From: Streptomyces vietnamensis
GTDB taxonomy: Bacteria > Actinomycetota > Actinomycetes > Streptomycetales > Streptomycetaceae
Direction of reading: 5' to 3'
Assembly: GCF_000830005.1 (NCBI RefSeq)
Contig: NZ_CP010407.1
Coordinates: 7,762,001-7,826,000, forward strand
DNA: 64,000 nucleotides
This document shows, in pieces, positions 31,052 to 40,641 of the stretch. A program made the position numbers and the translations under genes. The notes beneath the pieces were generated by a model. That model saw nothing but the letters and a program-made list of their open reading frames with translations. It searched no databases and was not told the origin of the DNA. Numbering within the stretch: position 1 is the stretch's first letter; every line of letters begins with the position of its first letter.

Positions 31052-33739
31052 GTGGGGACGCCGGTGACGGCTGACGGAAGACCCCTGCCCGCCGGCGGAA
31101 GCCCCCTGCCCTTCACCGGGCGCCACGCCGAACTGGAGCGCCTGCGCGGCGGATTGCGCAGGCCCGGCTGCCGGGGCGTCGTCCTCACGGGGGAGGGCGG
31201 CGTCGGAAAGAGCAGGCTGGCCGCCGAGTTCGCCGACGAGGCCGCCGCCCACCACCGGACCGTGCGGCTCCCGGTGAGCGAGGCGGCCTCGCACGTCCCC
31301 CTCGCCGCTTTCGCCCCCCATCTCACCGGCCCCGCGCTCCCCGGCGAACTCGGCCGCCACTTCCAGGAGTTACGGCAGCTGCTCGCCGCCCCGGCGGGCC
31401 GGCCCCGCACCCTGCTCCTGGTGGACGGCCTCCACCACCTGGACGGTTCCTCGCTGACCCTGCTGTCCGCGCTCGCCGCCGACGCGGCCACCGGGTTCTT
31501 CCTCGTCGCCACCCTGCCGCAGGACGCCGAGTGGCCCGAGGCCCTGCGCTCGCTCTGGCACCAGGACGCCGTGGAGCACCTCCGCATCGGCCCCTTCGAC
31601 CGGGCCACCACCGCGCGCCTCCTCGCCGACACGCTCGGCGCCCCCGTCTCCGCCCCCGCCGTACGGGCCCTGTGGGAGGCGGGGCGGGGCAATGCGCTGT
31701 GGACCCGGGAGATCCTGCGCGCCGCCGTACGGGAGGGCACCCTGCGGCCCGTGGACGAGGTGTGGTGCCTCACCGGACCGCTGGACGACACCCTGCTCGA
31801 CGCCCCCGCCGAAGGACGCTTCCGCGCGCTCCCGGAGGACCGGCGCACCCTGCTGAGGCTGCTCGCCCTGTGCGGCCCGCTCGGGCTCGCCGACGCCCTG
31901 GCGAGGGTGACGCCCGAGGCCCTCGCCGACCTGGAGGAGGAGCGGCTCGTCACGGTCACCGAGGACGACCGGCGCCGACGGGTCCAGCTGGCCCACCCCT
32001 GGCACGCCCTGCTGCTCCGCCGGGGCACGCCCCGCCTCCTCGCCCGCTCCCTCCTGCTCGAACAGGCCGGACGCGTACGGGATCACGGGGCGCGGCGGCA
32101 CGGCGACGCGCTCGCGCTCGCCCGGTGGGAGCTCGACGCCACCGGCACCGCCGACCCCGAGCTGCTCGTCCGCGCCGCCGGGCACGCCCTGGACGACGGC
32201 GACGTCGACACCATGTGCCGGCTCGCCCGGGCCGCCCTGACCCAGGGCCCCCACGTCGTGGCCGGACTGCTGCTCGGCGAAGGGCTCGGCCAGCGCGGCG
32301 AGTTCGGCGAGAGCATCCCGGTCCTCGAACGGGCCTTCGGCGAGGCCCGTACGCCCGGCGAGGTCGAGTCCGCCGCCGCGGCCCTCTCCCAGCACCACCT
32401 CTACGGCCTCGGCGACGCCCTCGCCGCCCTCGGGGTCCTCGACCGGGCCGCCGGGCGGGTCGGGGTCCGGCCCGCGCTCACGGCCTGCCGGGCCGGGCTG
32501 CTGAGCGCCGTGGGCCGCAACGACGAGGCCGCCGCGGTCCTGGCCCTGGCCGAGGGCGCCGACCCGAAACCCGGGGGCGAGGACGCCGGCGGCGCGTGGA
32601 CCCAGACGGACGTGCTGCTGTTGCAGGCGCACCTGCGGGTACGGCTCTCCGCGGGGCGCGTCGACGAGGCCGTGCGCACCGGCCGCCACGCCTACGCCGT
32701 CCAGAGCGGGCTCGCCGACCGGTGGACCGCCTACTACCCGGCCCGCAGCCTCTACCTCGTGGCGGCGGCCCTCCTGGAGTCGGGCCGCCTCGACGAGGCG
32801 GAACGCACCGCCCTCGAAGGGCAGGAGGCGATGCGGGACGCGGTCCCCGCGCTCACCGTCTGGTTCGCCTGGGTCCGGGGCCGCATCGCCCTCGAACGCG
32901 GCCTCGTCACCGACGCCCTGGCCCACTTCCGCGAGGCCCGCGCACTCGCCCGGCTCTGCGGACAGGCCTTCGCCGAGCAGCGGGCCCTGGCCGGCCTGGT
33001 CCTCGCCGCGGCCCAGACGGGCCGCCTCGCACCGGAGGCGGAGGCGCTGACGCCCGCCGGCCCTCCGTACAGCCCGCTCTGCCAGCCCGACACGCTCCGC
33101 GCCCACGGCTGGGTCCTTCTGCTGCGCGGGGCCGACGGCCCCGCGCGGGAGCTGATGCTCGGCGCCGCGCGGGCGGCGCTCGCCCGTGGCGAGGCCACCG
33201 TCGCGACGGCGCTCCTCCATGACGTCCTGCGCTGGGGATCGGCGGGCAGAGGCGTCGCCGCCGAACTGGCCGCGGCGACCGCGCTCGTCCAGGGCTCGCT
33301 CGCGGAGGTCCGGGCCGCCCACGCGGCGGCGGTGGCCCCGGCGGGCGGACCCGATCCGGCGGCTCTGGAGGCCGTCGCCGAGCGGATGGCCGCGCTCGGC
33401 CTGCACCTGTACGCGGCCGAGGCCTTCGGGGAGGCCGCCGGGGCGTGGCGGCGCCGGGACCGCGCCGCGAGCGCCGCCCGTGCCGCCGCCCGGGCCCTCG
33501 CGCTGCGCGGCCGCTGCCAGGAGGCGGCCACACCGGCGCTGGCCGGAGCCTCGGCGGCGGTGCCGCTGAGCGCCCGGGAGCGGGACATCGCGCTGATGGC
33601 CGCCCGCGGCCGTACGAGCCGGGAGATCGCCGAGGCGTACGTCCTGTCCGTGCGGACCGTGGAGAACCACCTCGGCAGGATCTACCGCAAGCTCGGCGTC
33701 ACGGGCCGGGCGGACCTGGCGGACGTCCTGCTGGTCTAG
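31052..33739 (+). CDS. LAL-type LuxR-family transcriptional regulator with a TTA codon
   Basis: An 895-residue regulator of the large ATP-binding LuxR group. Walker A is GEGGVGKS at 47-54; LLLVDGLHHLD is the Walker B-like stretch; the middle is a TPR-like helical region; the C-terminus (about 835-890, LSARERDIALMAARGRTSREIAEAYVLSVRTVENHLGRIYRKL) is a LuxR helix-turn-helix. Codon 107 (31370-31372) is TTA, rare in Streptomyces and requiring the bldA tRNA, which ties expression to development. GTG 31052 follows GGAGAAGG; a second GTG at 31064 is possible. It diverges from the lanthipeptide-type operon and probably controls it through the direct repeats between them. Confidence 0.9.
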   Translation: MGTPVTADGRPLPAGGSPLPFTGRHAELERLRGGLRRPGCRGVVLTGEGGVGKSRLAAEFADEAAAHHRTVRLPVSEAASHVPLAAFAPHLTGPALPGELGRHFQELRQLLAAPAGRPRTLLLVDGLHHLDGSSLTLLSALAADAATGFFLVATLPQDAEWPEALRSLWHQDAVEHLRIGPFDRATTARLLADTLGAPVSAPAVRALWEAGRGNALWTREILRAAVREGTLRPVDEVWCLTGPLDDTLLDAPAEGRFRALPEDRRTLLRLLALCGPLGLADALARVTPEALADLEEERLVTVTEDDRRRRVQLAHPWHALLLRRGTPRLLARSLLLEQAGRVRDHGARRHGDALALARWELDATGTADPELLVRAAGHALDDGDVDTMCRLARAALTQGPHVVAGLLLGEGLGQRGEFGESIPVLERAFGEARTPGEVESAAAALSQHHLYGLGDALAALGVLDRAAGRVGVRPALTACRAGLLSAVGRNDEAAAVLALAEGADPKPGGEDAGGAWTQTDVLLLQAHLRVRLSAGRVDEAVRTGRHAYAVQSGLADRWTAYYPARSLYLVAAALLESGRLDEAERTALEGQEAMRDAVPALTVWFAWVRGRIALERGLVTDALAHFREARALARLCGQAFAEQRALAGLVLAAAQTGRLAPEAEALTPAGPPYSPLCQPDTLRAHGWVLLLRGADGPARELMLGAARAALARGEATVATALLHDVLRWGSAGRGVAAELAAATALVQGSLAEVRAAHAAAVAPAGGPDPAALEAVAERMAALGLHLYAAEAFGEAAGAWRRRDRAASAARAAARALALRGRCQEAATPALAGASAAVPLSARERDIALMAARGRTSREIAEAYVLSVRTVENHLGRIYRKLGVTGRADLADVLLV

Positions 33740-33773
33740 GGCCTGTCCGGCGGCTCAGGGTCGGACAGGCCCT
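33738..33773. terminator. Stop-codon palindromic element after the LuxR gene
   Basis: AGGGCCTGTCCG (33738-33749) pairs perfectly with CGGACAGGCCCT (33762-33773) around a 12-base loop. The left arm includes the AG of the TAG stop. Same family as the elements near 19875, 20884, 20919 and 48312. It separates two convergent genes. Confidence 0.75.
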
Positions 33774-33835
33774 GGGCGCCAGCCGTGACCGGCGCCGTGC
33801 CGCCCGCACGGTGCCGGTCGGGCCCACGGTGCCGG

Positions 33836-34294
33836 TCAGGCCAGGATGCCGCTCCCGTGCGGCGCGTACAGGTCGAGGAGCCGGACCCGGGTCACATGGA
33901 GGCGGTGGGCCAGGATCGACCCCACCCAGAAGATGACCGACGCACCGAACTCCGGGTCCGTGTGGCACATCGACCGGACGGCCGGGGCGTCGAACTCGTA
34001 CGCCCGCACCGGCGTCATCGCCTCCGCCCCCGACTGACACAGATACGGCGGGAACAGCCAGGACAGCCCGACCAGCTCCCCGTGGCGCAGGGTCTCGATC
34101 ACGGGTGCCCCCCGGCCCGGCACCTTCGCGTCGAGGGTCACCGCGCCCGTCTTGACGATCCAGAACCGGTCGGCGTGCTGCTGTTCCTCGAACAGACGGT
34201 CGCCGGATTCGAAGTACACGTCCTCGGCGAAGGCCATCAGGCGCTCCCGGTGCTCCGGCGGCAACGTGCTGACCTTGGGCGCGTCTCTCGTCAT
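33836..34294 (-). CDS. Cyclic-nucleotide-binding (Crp/Fnr-like) sensor protein without DNA-binding domain
   Basis: A 152-residue single-domain protein with the Crp-type effector fold: [33 protein letters not shown], then [36 protein letters not shown], ending in a long helix. It stops where a Crp protein would begin its helix-turn-helix, so it binds a ligand or protein partner but should not bind DNA itself. The Arg that contacts cyclic nucleotide phosphate is not evident. ATG 34294 has GAGGAGGG upstream. It stands alone between the LuxR gene and gluA. Confidence 0.78.
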   Translation of the reverse strand: MTRDAPKVSTLPPEHRERLMAFAEDVYFESGDRLFEEQQHADRFWIVKTGAVTLDAKVPGRGAPVIETLRHGELVGLSWLFPPYLCQSGAEAMTPVRAYEFDAPAVRSMCHTDPEFGASVIFWVGSILAHRLHVTRVRLLDLYAPHGSGILA

Positions 34295-34509
34295 GGCTGG
34301 CCCTCCTCGCACACTCGGCTCCCACCCCCAGTGTGGGCCCGCCCGTCCCCACGTGCAGGATCCTGACCGGCCGACCGGGTGCCGAAGCGAAGGGTGGTCC
34401 CGCGGACACCCTCCGTACACCCTCCGTCCGGAGTGCGCGCGCCGGGCGGAGGGCGGAGCATGAACGTGGGGAGGGAGCGGCAAGCGGGGGCGTGACCCTG
34501 GAGGGTGCC

Positions 34510-35265
34510 ATGCCCGTCCCGGACGGCGGCGACACGCTCGTCGTGTTGCGCGGGGTCGACAAGCACTTCGGCCCCCTGCACGTCCTCCGGTCCATCGACC
34601 TCACGATCCACCGCGGCGAGGTCGTCGTCGTCATCGGGCCCTCCGGCTCGGGGAAGTCGACGCTGTGCCGGGCGATCAACCGCCTGGAGACCATCGACGC
34701 GGGCGAGATCGTCGTCGACGGGCGGCCACTGCCCGCCGAAGGGCGCGAACTGGCGGCCCTGCGGGCCGACGTGGGCATGGTCTTCCAGTCCTTCAACCTC
34801 TTCGCGCACAAGACCGTCCTCGACAACGTGACCCTCGGCCAGATCAAGGTCCGCAAGAAGGAGCGGAAGAAGGCCGAGGAACGGGCGCGCGCCCTCCTCG
34901 ACCGGGTCGGCGTCGCCTCCCAGGCCGACAAGTACCCCGCCCAGCTCTCCGGTGGTCAGCAGCAGCGCGTGGCGATCGCCCGCGCCCTCGCGATGGATCC
35001 GAAGGTGATGCTCTTCGACGAGCCGACCTCCGCGCTCGACCCGGAGATGATCAACGAGGTCCTGGAGGTCATGCAGCAACTGGCCCGGGACGGCATGACG
35101 ATGGTGGTCGTCACCCACGAGATGGGCTTCGCCCGCTCCGCCGCCAACCGCGTGGTCTTCATGGCCGACGGGAGGATCGTCGAGGAGACGACCCCGGACG
35201 AGTTCTTCAGCAATCCGCGCAGCGAGCGCGCCAAGGACTTCCTGTCCAAGATCCTCCACCACTGA
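34510..35265 (+). CDS. gluA: Glutamate-type ABC importer, ATP-binding protein
   Basis: A 251-residue ATPase of the polar amino acid importer family. It has Walker [10 protein letters not shown], the Q-loop MVFQSFNLF, the signature [16 protein letters not shown], Walker [12 protein letters not shown] and the His switch VVTHEMGFA. It opens a four-gene operon with the binding protein and two permeases in the order ATPase, binding protein, permease, permease, the arrangement of gluABCD in actinobacteria. The ATG at 34510 has GGAGG in front. Substrate assignment to glutamate rests on this order and on overall similarity. Confidence 0.88.
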   Translation: MPVPDGGDTLVVLRGVDKHFGPLHVLRSIDLTIHRGEVVVVIGPSGSGKSTLCRAINRLETIDAGEIVVDGRPLPAEGRELAALRADVGMVFQSFNLFAHKTVLDNVTLGQIKVRKKERKKAEERARALLDRVGVASQADKYPAQLSGGQQQRVAIARALAMDPKVMLFDEPTSALDPEMINEVLEVMQQLARDGMTMVVVTHEMGFARSAANRVVFMADGRIVEETTPDEFFSNPRSERAKDFLSKILHH

Positions 35266-35319
35266 GCCGCGGCCGCCGTGTGGTCGGTCGCCCGATCAGC
35301 AGCCCCAGAGGTGATCCTC

Positions 35320-36165
35320 ATGAACCCGCTCAGGACCAGAAGGGCCACCGTCGCCGTTGCCGCGGCCGTCGTCCTCTCCTTCACCTCCGCCGGATTCGCG
35401 CACGGCGCGGCCGGCGGTGTGCTCCGCGACGACGGAGGCAAGATCACCATCGGCATCAAGTTCGACCAGCCCGGCATCGGTCTGAAGACCCCCGACGGGA
35501 AGTACACCGGCTTCGACGTCGACGTGGCTACCTATGTCGCCAAGCAGCTGGGCCACGACCCGAAGGACATCGAGTGGAAGGAGGCCAAGAGCGCCGACCG
35601 CGAGACCCTGCTCCAGCGCGGCGACGTGGACTTCATCGCGGCCTCGTACTCGATCACCCCCAAGAGGATGGAGAAGGTCGACTTCGCGGGCCCCTACCTC
35701 CTCGCCCACCAGGACGTCCTGATCAGGGCCGATGACAACTCGATCAAGAAGCCGTCCGACCTGAACAACAAGAAGCTCTGCTCGGTCACCGGCTCCACCT
35801 CCGCGCAGAACGTCAAGACGAAGATCGCCCCGAACGCGCAGCTCCAGGAGTACGGCGGCTACTCCGAGTGCCTCACCGGCCTGGAGAACGGCGTCATCGA
35901 CGCCATCACCACCGACGACTCGATCCTCGCCGGATACGCCTCGCAGCCCGAGTTCAAGGGCAAGTTCAAGCTCGGCGGCTTCAAGCTGAGCAACGAGAAC
36001 TACGGCATCGGCGTCCAGAAGGGCAGCGAGCTCAAGGCCAAGATCAACAAGGCCCTGGAGAAGATGGTCGCCGACGGTTCGTGGCAGGCGGCGGTCGACA
36101 AGAACTTCGGTCCGGCCGGTTACAAGAACGAGCCCGCTCCGAAGATCGGCGTCGTCGTCCAGTGA
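35320..36165 (+). CDS. gluB: Glutamate-type ABC importer, substrate-binding protein
   Basis: A 281-residue exported solute-binding protein of family 3 (ITIGIKFDQPGIG, TGFDVDVATYVAKQLG, SADRETLLQRGDVDFIAASYSITPKR, KVDFAGPYLL). The N-terminus is a signal peptide with a hydrophobic core (VAVAAAVVLSF) and A-x-A-type cleavage near AHGA. There is no cysteine until well into the mature protein, so the usual lipobox of Gram-positive binding proteins is missing. In a monoderm organism this leaves open how the protein is kept at the membrane. ATG 35320 is used; GTG at 35311 is an alternative. Confidence 0.85.
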   Translation: MNPLRTRRATVAVAAAVVLSFTSAGFAHGAAGGVLRDDGGKITIGIKFDQPGIGLKTPDGKYTGFDVDVATYVAKQLGHDPKDIEWKEAKSADRETLLQRGDVDFIAASYSITPKRMEKVDFAGPYLLAHQDVLIRADDNSIKKPSDLNNKKLCSVTGSTSAQNVKTKIAPNAQLQEYGGYSECLTGLENGVIDAITTDDSILAGYASQPEFKGKFKLGGFKLSNENYGIGVQKGSELKAKINKALEKMVADGSWQAAVDKNFGPAGYKNEPAPKIGVVVQ

Positions 36166-36175
36166 GCAGGCAGCC

Positions 36176-36841
36176 GTGTTCGACTTCCTCCAGGGGTACG
36201 ACCTGCTCGGAGCCTTCTGGGTGACGGTGCAGCTCACCGTCTACTCCGCGATCGGCTCCCTCGTCTGGGGGACGCTGCTGGCCGCGATGCGCGTCAGCCC
36301 CGTCCCCCTCATGCGGGGCTTCGGCACCGCCTACGTCAACATCGTCCGCAACATCCCCCTCACCGTCATCATCGTCTTCACCTCCCTCGGCCTCTTCCAG
36401 ACCCTCGGAGTCACCCTCGGCGCCGACCGGTTCACCACCATCAACTTCCGGCTCGCCGTCCTCGGACTCATCGCCTACACCAGCGCCTTCGTGTGCGAGG
36501 CCCTCCGCTCCGGCATCAACACCGTCCCCCTCGGACAGGTCGAGGCCGCCCGCGCCATCGGCCTCAACTTCCCCCAGGTCCTGCGCCTGATCGTGCTCCC
36601 GCAGGCCTTCCGCTCCGTCGTCGGCCCCCTCGCCAACGTCCTCATCGCCCTCACCAAGAACACCACCGTGGCCGCCACCATCGGCGTCGCCGAAGCGGCC
36701 CTGCTGATGCGGGAGATGATCGAGAACGAGGCCCAGCTCCTCCTCATCTCCGCGATCTTCGCCGTCGGCTTCCTCTGCCTCACCCTGCCCACCGGCCTCT
36801 TCCTCGGCTGGGTGGCCAAGAAGGTGGCGGTGAAGCGGTGA
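36176..36841 (+). CDS. gluC: Glutamate-type ABC importer, permease 1
   Basis: A 221-residue inner-membrane permease of the HisM family with about five helices. The EAA loop that docks the ATPase is visible: GQVEAARAIGLNFPQVLRLIVLPQAFR. GTG start at 36176, ten bases after gluB. Its stop codon overlaps the start of gluD (GTGA), coupling translation of the two permeases, which form the heterodimeric channel. Confidence 0.88.
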   Translation: MFDFLQGYDLLGAFWVTVQLTVYSAIGSLVWGTLLAAMRVSPVPLMRGFGTAYVNIVRNIPLTVIIVFTSLGLFQTLGVTLGADRFTTINFRLAVLGLIAYTSAFVCEALRSGINTVPLGQVEAARAIGLNFPQVLRLIVLPQAFRSVVGPLANVLIALTKNTTVAATIGVAEAALLMREMIENEAQLLLISAIFAVGFLCLTLPTGLFLGWVAKKVAVKR

Positions 36842-37740
36842 AGGACCGGCCCACCGTCCTCTACGACGTCCCCGGCCCGCGCGCCCGACGCCGCAACCTC
36901 CTCTGGACGCTGCTGTTCCTGATCGGCCTCGCCGCCGTGATCTGGTGGGTCGTGGCGAGCCTCGCCGCCAAGAACCAGCTCGAATGGTCCAAGTGGGCGC
37001 CCTTCTTCACCGACGCCCGCGTCTGGGAGACGTACATCCTGCCCGCCCTGAAGAACACCGTGATCGCCGCCGCGCTCGCCATGGTCATCGCCCTGCCCCT
37101 GGGCGCGCTCCTCGGCATCCTCCGCCTCTCCGACCACCGCTCGGTCCGGGCCGTGGCGGGCACCGTCGTCGAGTTCTTCCGGGCCATCCCCGTCCTGATC
37201 CTGATGCTCTTCGCGAACGCCGCCTACTCCGAGTTCACCGAGATCAGCCCGGACACCCGCCCCCTGTACGCCGTCGTCACCGGACTCGTCCTCTACAACG
37301 CCTCCGTACTCGCCGAGGTCGTCCGCGCCGGCATCCTCGCCCTCCCCACCGGCCAGACCGACGCGGCCAAGGCCATCGGCATGCGCAAGGGCCAGACCAT
37401 GACGTACGTCCTGCTGCCGCAGTCGGTCACCGCCATGCTGCCCGCCCTCGTCAGCCAGCTCGTCGTCATCGTCAAGGACACCGCCCTCGGCGGCGCGATG
37501 CTCGGCTTCTCCGAACTCCTCGCCTCCGTACGCCCGATGAGCGCCAACTACGGCGCCAACACGATCGCCTGCTTCACCGTCGTCGCCGTCATCTTCGTCG
37601 CCCTCAACTTCGCCCTCACCACCTTCGCCTCCTGGCTCGAACGCCGCCTGCGGCGCGGCAAGAAGTCCACCGGCGCGGTCGTCGGCGTCGAAGCGGTGGA
37701 GGACCTGGCGGTACCGGGCGAGCACCCGGAAACGCACTGA
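36838..37740 (+). CDS. gluD: Glutamate-type ABC importer, permease 2
   Basis: A 300-residue permease of the same family with a longer N-terminal cytoplasmic tail (KDRPTVLYDVPGPRARRRN) that is typical of GluD. The EAA loop reads GQTDAAKAIGMRKGQTMTYVLLPQSV. GTG start at 36838 overlaps the gluC stop. The C-terminus is a charged tail. It ends the operon; the next gene starts 71 bp later. Confidence 0.88.
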   Translation: MKDRPTVLYDVPGPRARRRNLLWTLLFLIGLAAVIWWVVASLAAKNQLEWSKWAPFFTDARVWETYILPALKNTVIAAALAMVIALPLGALLGILRLSDHRSVRAVAGTVVEFFRAIPVLILMLFANAAYSEFTEISPDTRPLYAVVTGLVLYNASVLAEVVRAGILALPTGQTDAAKAIGMRKGQTMTYVLLPQSVTAMLPALVSQLVVIVKDTALGGAMLGFSELLASVRPMSANYGANTIACFTVVAVIFVALNFALTTFASWLERRLRRGKKSTGAVVGVEAVEDLAVPGEHPETH

Positions 37741-37811
37741 GACCCATACGACGGAGATCCATACGGGTGATGCGGCCCATCCGTACGGCCGGGTGTGCCG
37801 AAATAGCGACC

Positions 37812-39407
37812 ATGAACGCCACCAGGACCGCGCCCGAGCCCCACCCCGAACGCCACGGACCCACCCGCACCGACCGTCTCCTCGCCGCGCTCGGCGGCCT
37901 GGTCTCGGCGTACGTCTCCCTGGCCGTAGCGGACGTCGTCTCCTTCTGGGTACGCCCCGAGGCGGGCCCCGTCGTGGCCGTCGGCGGCACCGTCGTCGAC
38001 CGGACCCCGGCGGCCCTCAAGGAATGGGCGATCCGCGCCTTCGGCGAGAACGACAAGACCGTCCTCCAGCTCGGCATCCTGCTCATCCTCGCCGTCCTCG
38101 CCCTCGGGGTCGGGCTGCTCGCCCTGCGCCACCGGCTGCTCGGCGCGGCGGCCGTCGCCGCCTTCGGCGTCCTCGGGGCCCTCGCCGCCGTCACCCGCCC
38201 CGACTCCGAATCCGCCATGGACGCCGTCCCCTCCCTCGTCGGAGCCGCCGCCGGCGCGCTCCTCCTGTACGTCCTGACCGGCCGCCTCCTCACCCCGAGG
38301 CCCGGAACCGCTCAGGCGGACCGGCGCGGCTTCCTGATCGTCGCCGCCTCCACCGGACTCGCCGCGACCGGAGCCGCCGCCATCGGCCGCGCCGTCGGCA
38401 CCCCCGTACAGGAGAACGCCGCCGCCTCCCGCGAGGCCCTGCGCCTGCCCCGGCCTGCGTCCCCCGCACCGGCCGTGCCCGCCGGAGCACAGCTCGACGT
38501 CCCCGGCATCAGCACCTTCTTCACCCCCAACCGCGACTTCTACCGCGTCGACACCGCGCTCATCGTCCCCAAGGTCAATGCCGACCACTGGCGGCTGCGG
38601 ATCCACGGCAGCGGCGTCCGCGAGGAACGCACCGTCACCCTCCGGGAGCTCATGGCCCGGCCGGTGCTCGAACGGGACATCACCCTGAACTGCGTCTCCA
38701 ACCCGGTCGGCGGCCCCTACGTCGGCAACGCCCGCTGGCTCGGCGTACGCCTCGCCGACCTGCTCCGCGAGGCCGGCGTCCGCCCGCCCTCCGAGGGCGG
38801 CCCCGCCGACCAGCTGGTGGCCCGCTCCGTCGACGGCATGACCATCGGCACCCCCGTCGAGACCGTCATGGACGGCCGCGACGCCCTCCTCGCCTTCGGG
38901 ATGAACGGCGAACCCCTGCCCTTCGCCCACGGCTTCCCCGTCCGCATGCTCGTCCCCGGCCTCTACGGCTACGTCTCCGCCTGCAAGTGGATCGAGTCGA
39001 TCGAACTCACCACCTTCGACGCGTACGACGCCTACTGGGTCCCGCGCGGCTGGGCGGCGCAGGCCCCCGTCAAGACCCAGTCCCGCATCGACACCCCGCG
39101 CGCCCTCTCCCGCCCCGCCGCCGGCACCGTCATGGTCGCCGGGGTCGCCTGGGCCCAGCACCGCGGCATCCGCCGGGTCGAGGTACGGGTCGACGACGGC
39201 CCCTGGCAGGACGCCCGGCTCGGCGCGGCGGACGGCAGCGACACCTGGCGCGAGTGGGTCCACCCCTGGACCGCCACCCCCGGCCGGCACACCCTCACCG
39301 TCCGCGCCACCGACGGCACCGGCACCACCCAGCCGGAACGCCGCACCGACACGATGCCGAACGGGGCACAGGGGTGGCACTCGGTGGAGGTGACGGTCAA
39401 GGGATGA
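37812..39407 (+). CDS. Membrane-anchored molybdopterin-dependent oxidoreductase (sulfite oxidase/YedY fold)
   Basis: A 531-residue protein. The first ~165 residues contain about four hydrophobic helices, then a Arg-containing stretch RRGFLIVAASTGLAATGAAAIG resembling a further membrane or Tat-like segment. The catalytic domain starts near residue 225: FYRVDTALIVPKVNADHWRLRIHG, with the molybdenum-binding Cys in DITLNCVSNPVGG, and ends in an Ig-like dimerisation domain (RVEVRVDDGPWQDA). The active site thus faces outside. Physiological substrate unknown; sulfite oxidation or peptide methionine sulfoxide chemistry are precedents. It follows gluD by 71 bp, probably under its own promoter. Confidence 0.85.
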   Translation: MNATRTAPEPHPERHGPTRTDRLLAALGGLVSAYVSLAVADVVSFWVRPEAGPVVAVGGTVVDRTPAALKEWAIRAFGENDKTVLQLGILLILAVLALGVGLLALRHRLLGAAAVAAFGVLGALAAVTRPDSESAMDAVPSLVGAAAGALLLYVLTGRLLTPRPGTAQADRRGFLIVAASTGLAATGAAAIGRAVGTPVQENAAASREALRLPRPASPAPAVPAGAQLDVPGISTFFTPNRDFYRVDTALIVPKVNADHWRLRIHGSGVREERTVTLRELMARPVLERDITLNCVSNPVGGPYVGNARWLGVRLADLLREAGVRPPSEGGPADQLVARSVDGMTIGTPVETVMDGRDALLAFGMNGEPLPFAHGFPVRMLVPGLYGYVSACKWIESIELTTFDAYDAYWVPRGWAAQAPVKTQSRIDTPRALSRPAAGTVMVAGVAWAQHRGIRRVEVRVDDGPWQDARLGAADGSDTWREWVHPWTATPGRHTLTVRATDGTGTTQPERRTDTMPNGAQGWHSVEVTVKG

Positions 39408-39423
39408 GCATGCCGACGGGCGG

Positions 39424-40641
39424 TCAGAACCAGTGCAGGCAGTGCGGGGCGCGCTCGCCGCGGAACAGGGCGTCGGCGAGGGCGGCCGCACCCGGCCGGT
39501 GGGCCCGGACGTGCCCGGCGCGCACGAGCGTGCTCGGAGCCGTACCACCGAGGTACACCGAGCCCAGGTCCCGCACGTCCAGGGACAGGTCCGGCTCCCG
39601 GTCCGTCGGTACGCACTCCGCCTTGCCGTCCCGGACGGTCAGCAGGTGGCGGCCGCGCTCGCCGAGGAACGGGTCGTCGACGTCGAGGACGAGCTCGCCG
39701 TCCGCGAACCAGCCGCGCGCGGTCAGCGCACCCGGGACGTCGAGGACGCGCACCCAGAGCCAGTCCGTGTCACCGCCCACCTCGCCGGCCCGGAAGTCCG
39801 CGAGCTGCCAGCGCAGCGGGTGATCGGACGGGACGTGCTTGAACACGACCCGGTCGACCAGGTCGTGCCCGAGCAGGAACCGGGCCAGGGCCGTGAAGAC
39901 GGCGTCGTCGACGGCGATGGTCTCGTCGACCGTCAGGGTGTCGCCATCGCCGAGCGAGTACGTGGCATACCCGTCCGGAACCCCGTCGGCGTCCCGGTGG
40001 ACGGCGACGTGGCGCGGCGCCGGAGCGACCGGGGGCTGCCCGGCGCCCCGCTCCCACCAGCGGTGCGGCCGGGACAGCGCGCCGGGCTGCGCGCGGCGGT
40101 ACCGGTCGTAGACCTCTTCCAGGACCTCCCCGCACTCGGCGCGCCGCAGCACCTCGACGGAGCCGGAGCCGGTGTCCGTCCCGGAGGCGCGGGGAAGGTC
40201 GAAGGCGGCCCGGCGACGGGACACCGTCAGCCGCCCCGTGTAGGTCGCGGGCCCGTACCCGAAGCGGCCGTAGATCGGGGCCTCGGAGGCGAGCAGCACG
40301 GAGAGGAACTCCCCGCGCGCCCGCAGCTCGGCGAGCTGATGCCGCATCATCGCGCTGAGCACGCCCCGGCGCCGGTGCGAGGGCAGCACGCCGACGGCGG
40401 TCACCCCGCCGACCGGGACGACGGCCCCGCCGGGCAGGGTGAGCTCGAAGGAGTACGCGGCGGCGGTGCCGACGGGCCGCCCGTCCTCCGCCAGCGCGAG
40501 CAGGCCGCGGTCCATCTCGAACGCCGACCACCAGACCCCGCTGCCGTCCTCGGCCGGGGTCTCCGGGAAGCGCGCGAACGCGGTGTGAAGCGTGTCGACG
40601 AAGACGCCGAGATCGTCGGCGGTGGTGGGACGGATGTCCAT
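39424..40641 (-). CDS. Eis-type GNAT N-acetyltransferase
   Basis: A 405-residue acetyltransferase with the three-part Eis layout: a GNAT domain with the acetyl-CoA loop GVTAVGVLPSHRRRGVLSAMM (V-x-P-x-x-R-R-x-G), a second degenerate GNAT domain in the middle, and a sterol-carrier-like C-terminal domain. The protein ends in HWF; in Eis enzymes the C-terminal carboxylate of Phe acts as the general base. Members acetylate amines, including aminoglycosides or lysine side chains, and often have broad specificity. Convergent with the molybdopterin oxidoreductase gene 17 bp away. Confidence 0.85.
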   Translation of the reverse strand: MDIRPTTADDLGVFVDTLHTAFARFPETPAEDGSGVWWSAFEMDRGLLALAEDGRPVGTAAAYSFELTLPGGAVVPVGGVTAVGVLPSHRRRGVLSAMMRHQLAELRARGEFLSVLLASEAPIYGRFGYGPATYTGRLTVSRRRAAFDLPRASGTDTGSGSVEVLRRAECGEVLEEVYDRYRRAQPGALSRPHRWWERGAGQPPVAPAPRHVAVHRDADGVPDGYATYSLGDGDTLTVDETIAVDDAVFTALARFLLGHDLVDRVVFKHVPSDHPLRWQLADFRAGEVGGDTDWLWVRVLDVPGALTARGWFADGELVLDVDDPFLGERGRHLLTVRDGKAECVPTDREPDLSLDVRDLGSVYLGGTAPSTLVRAGHVRAHRPGAAALADALFRGERAPHCLHWF

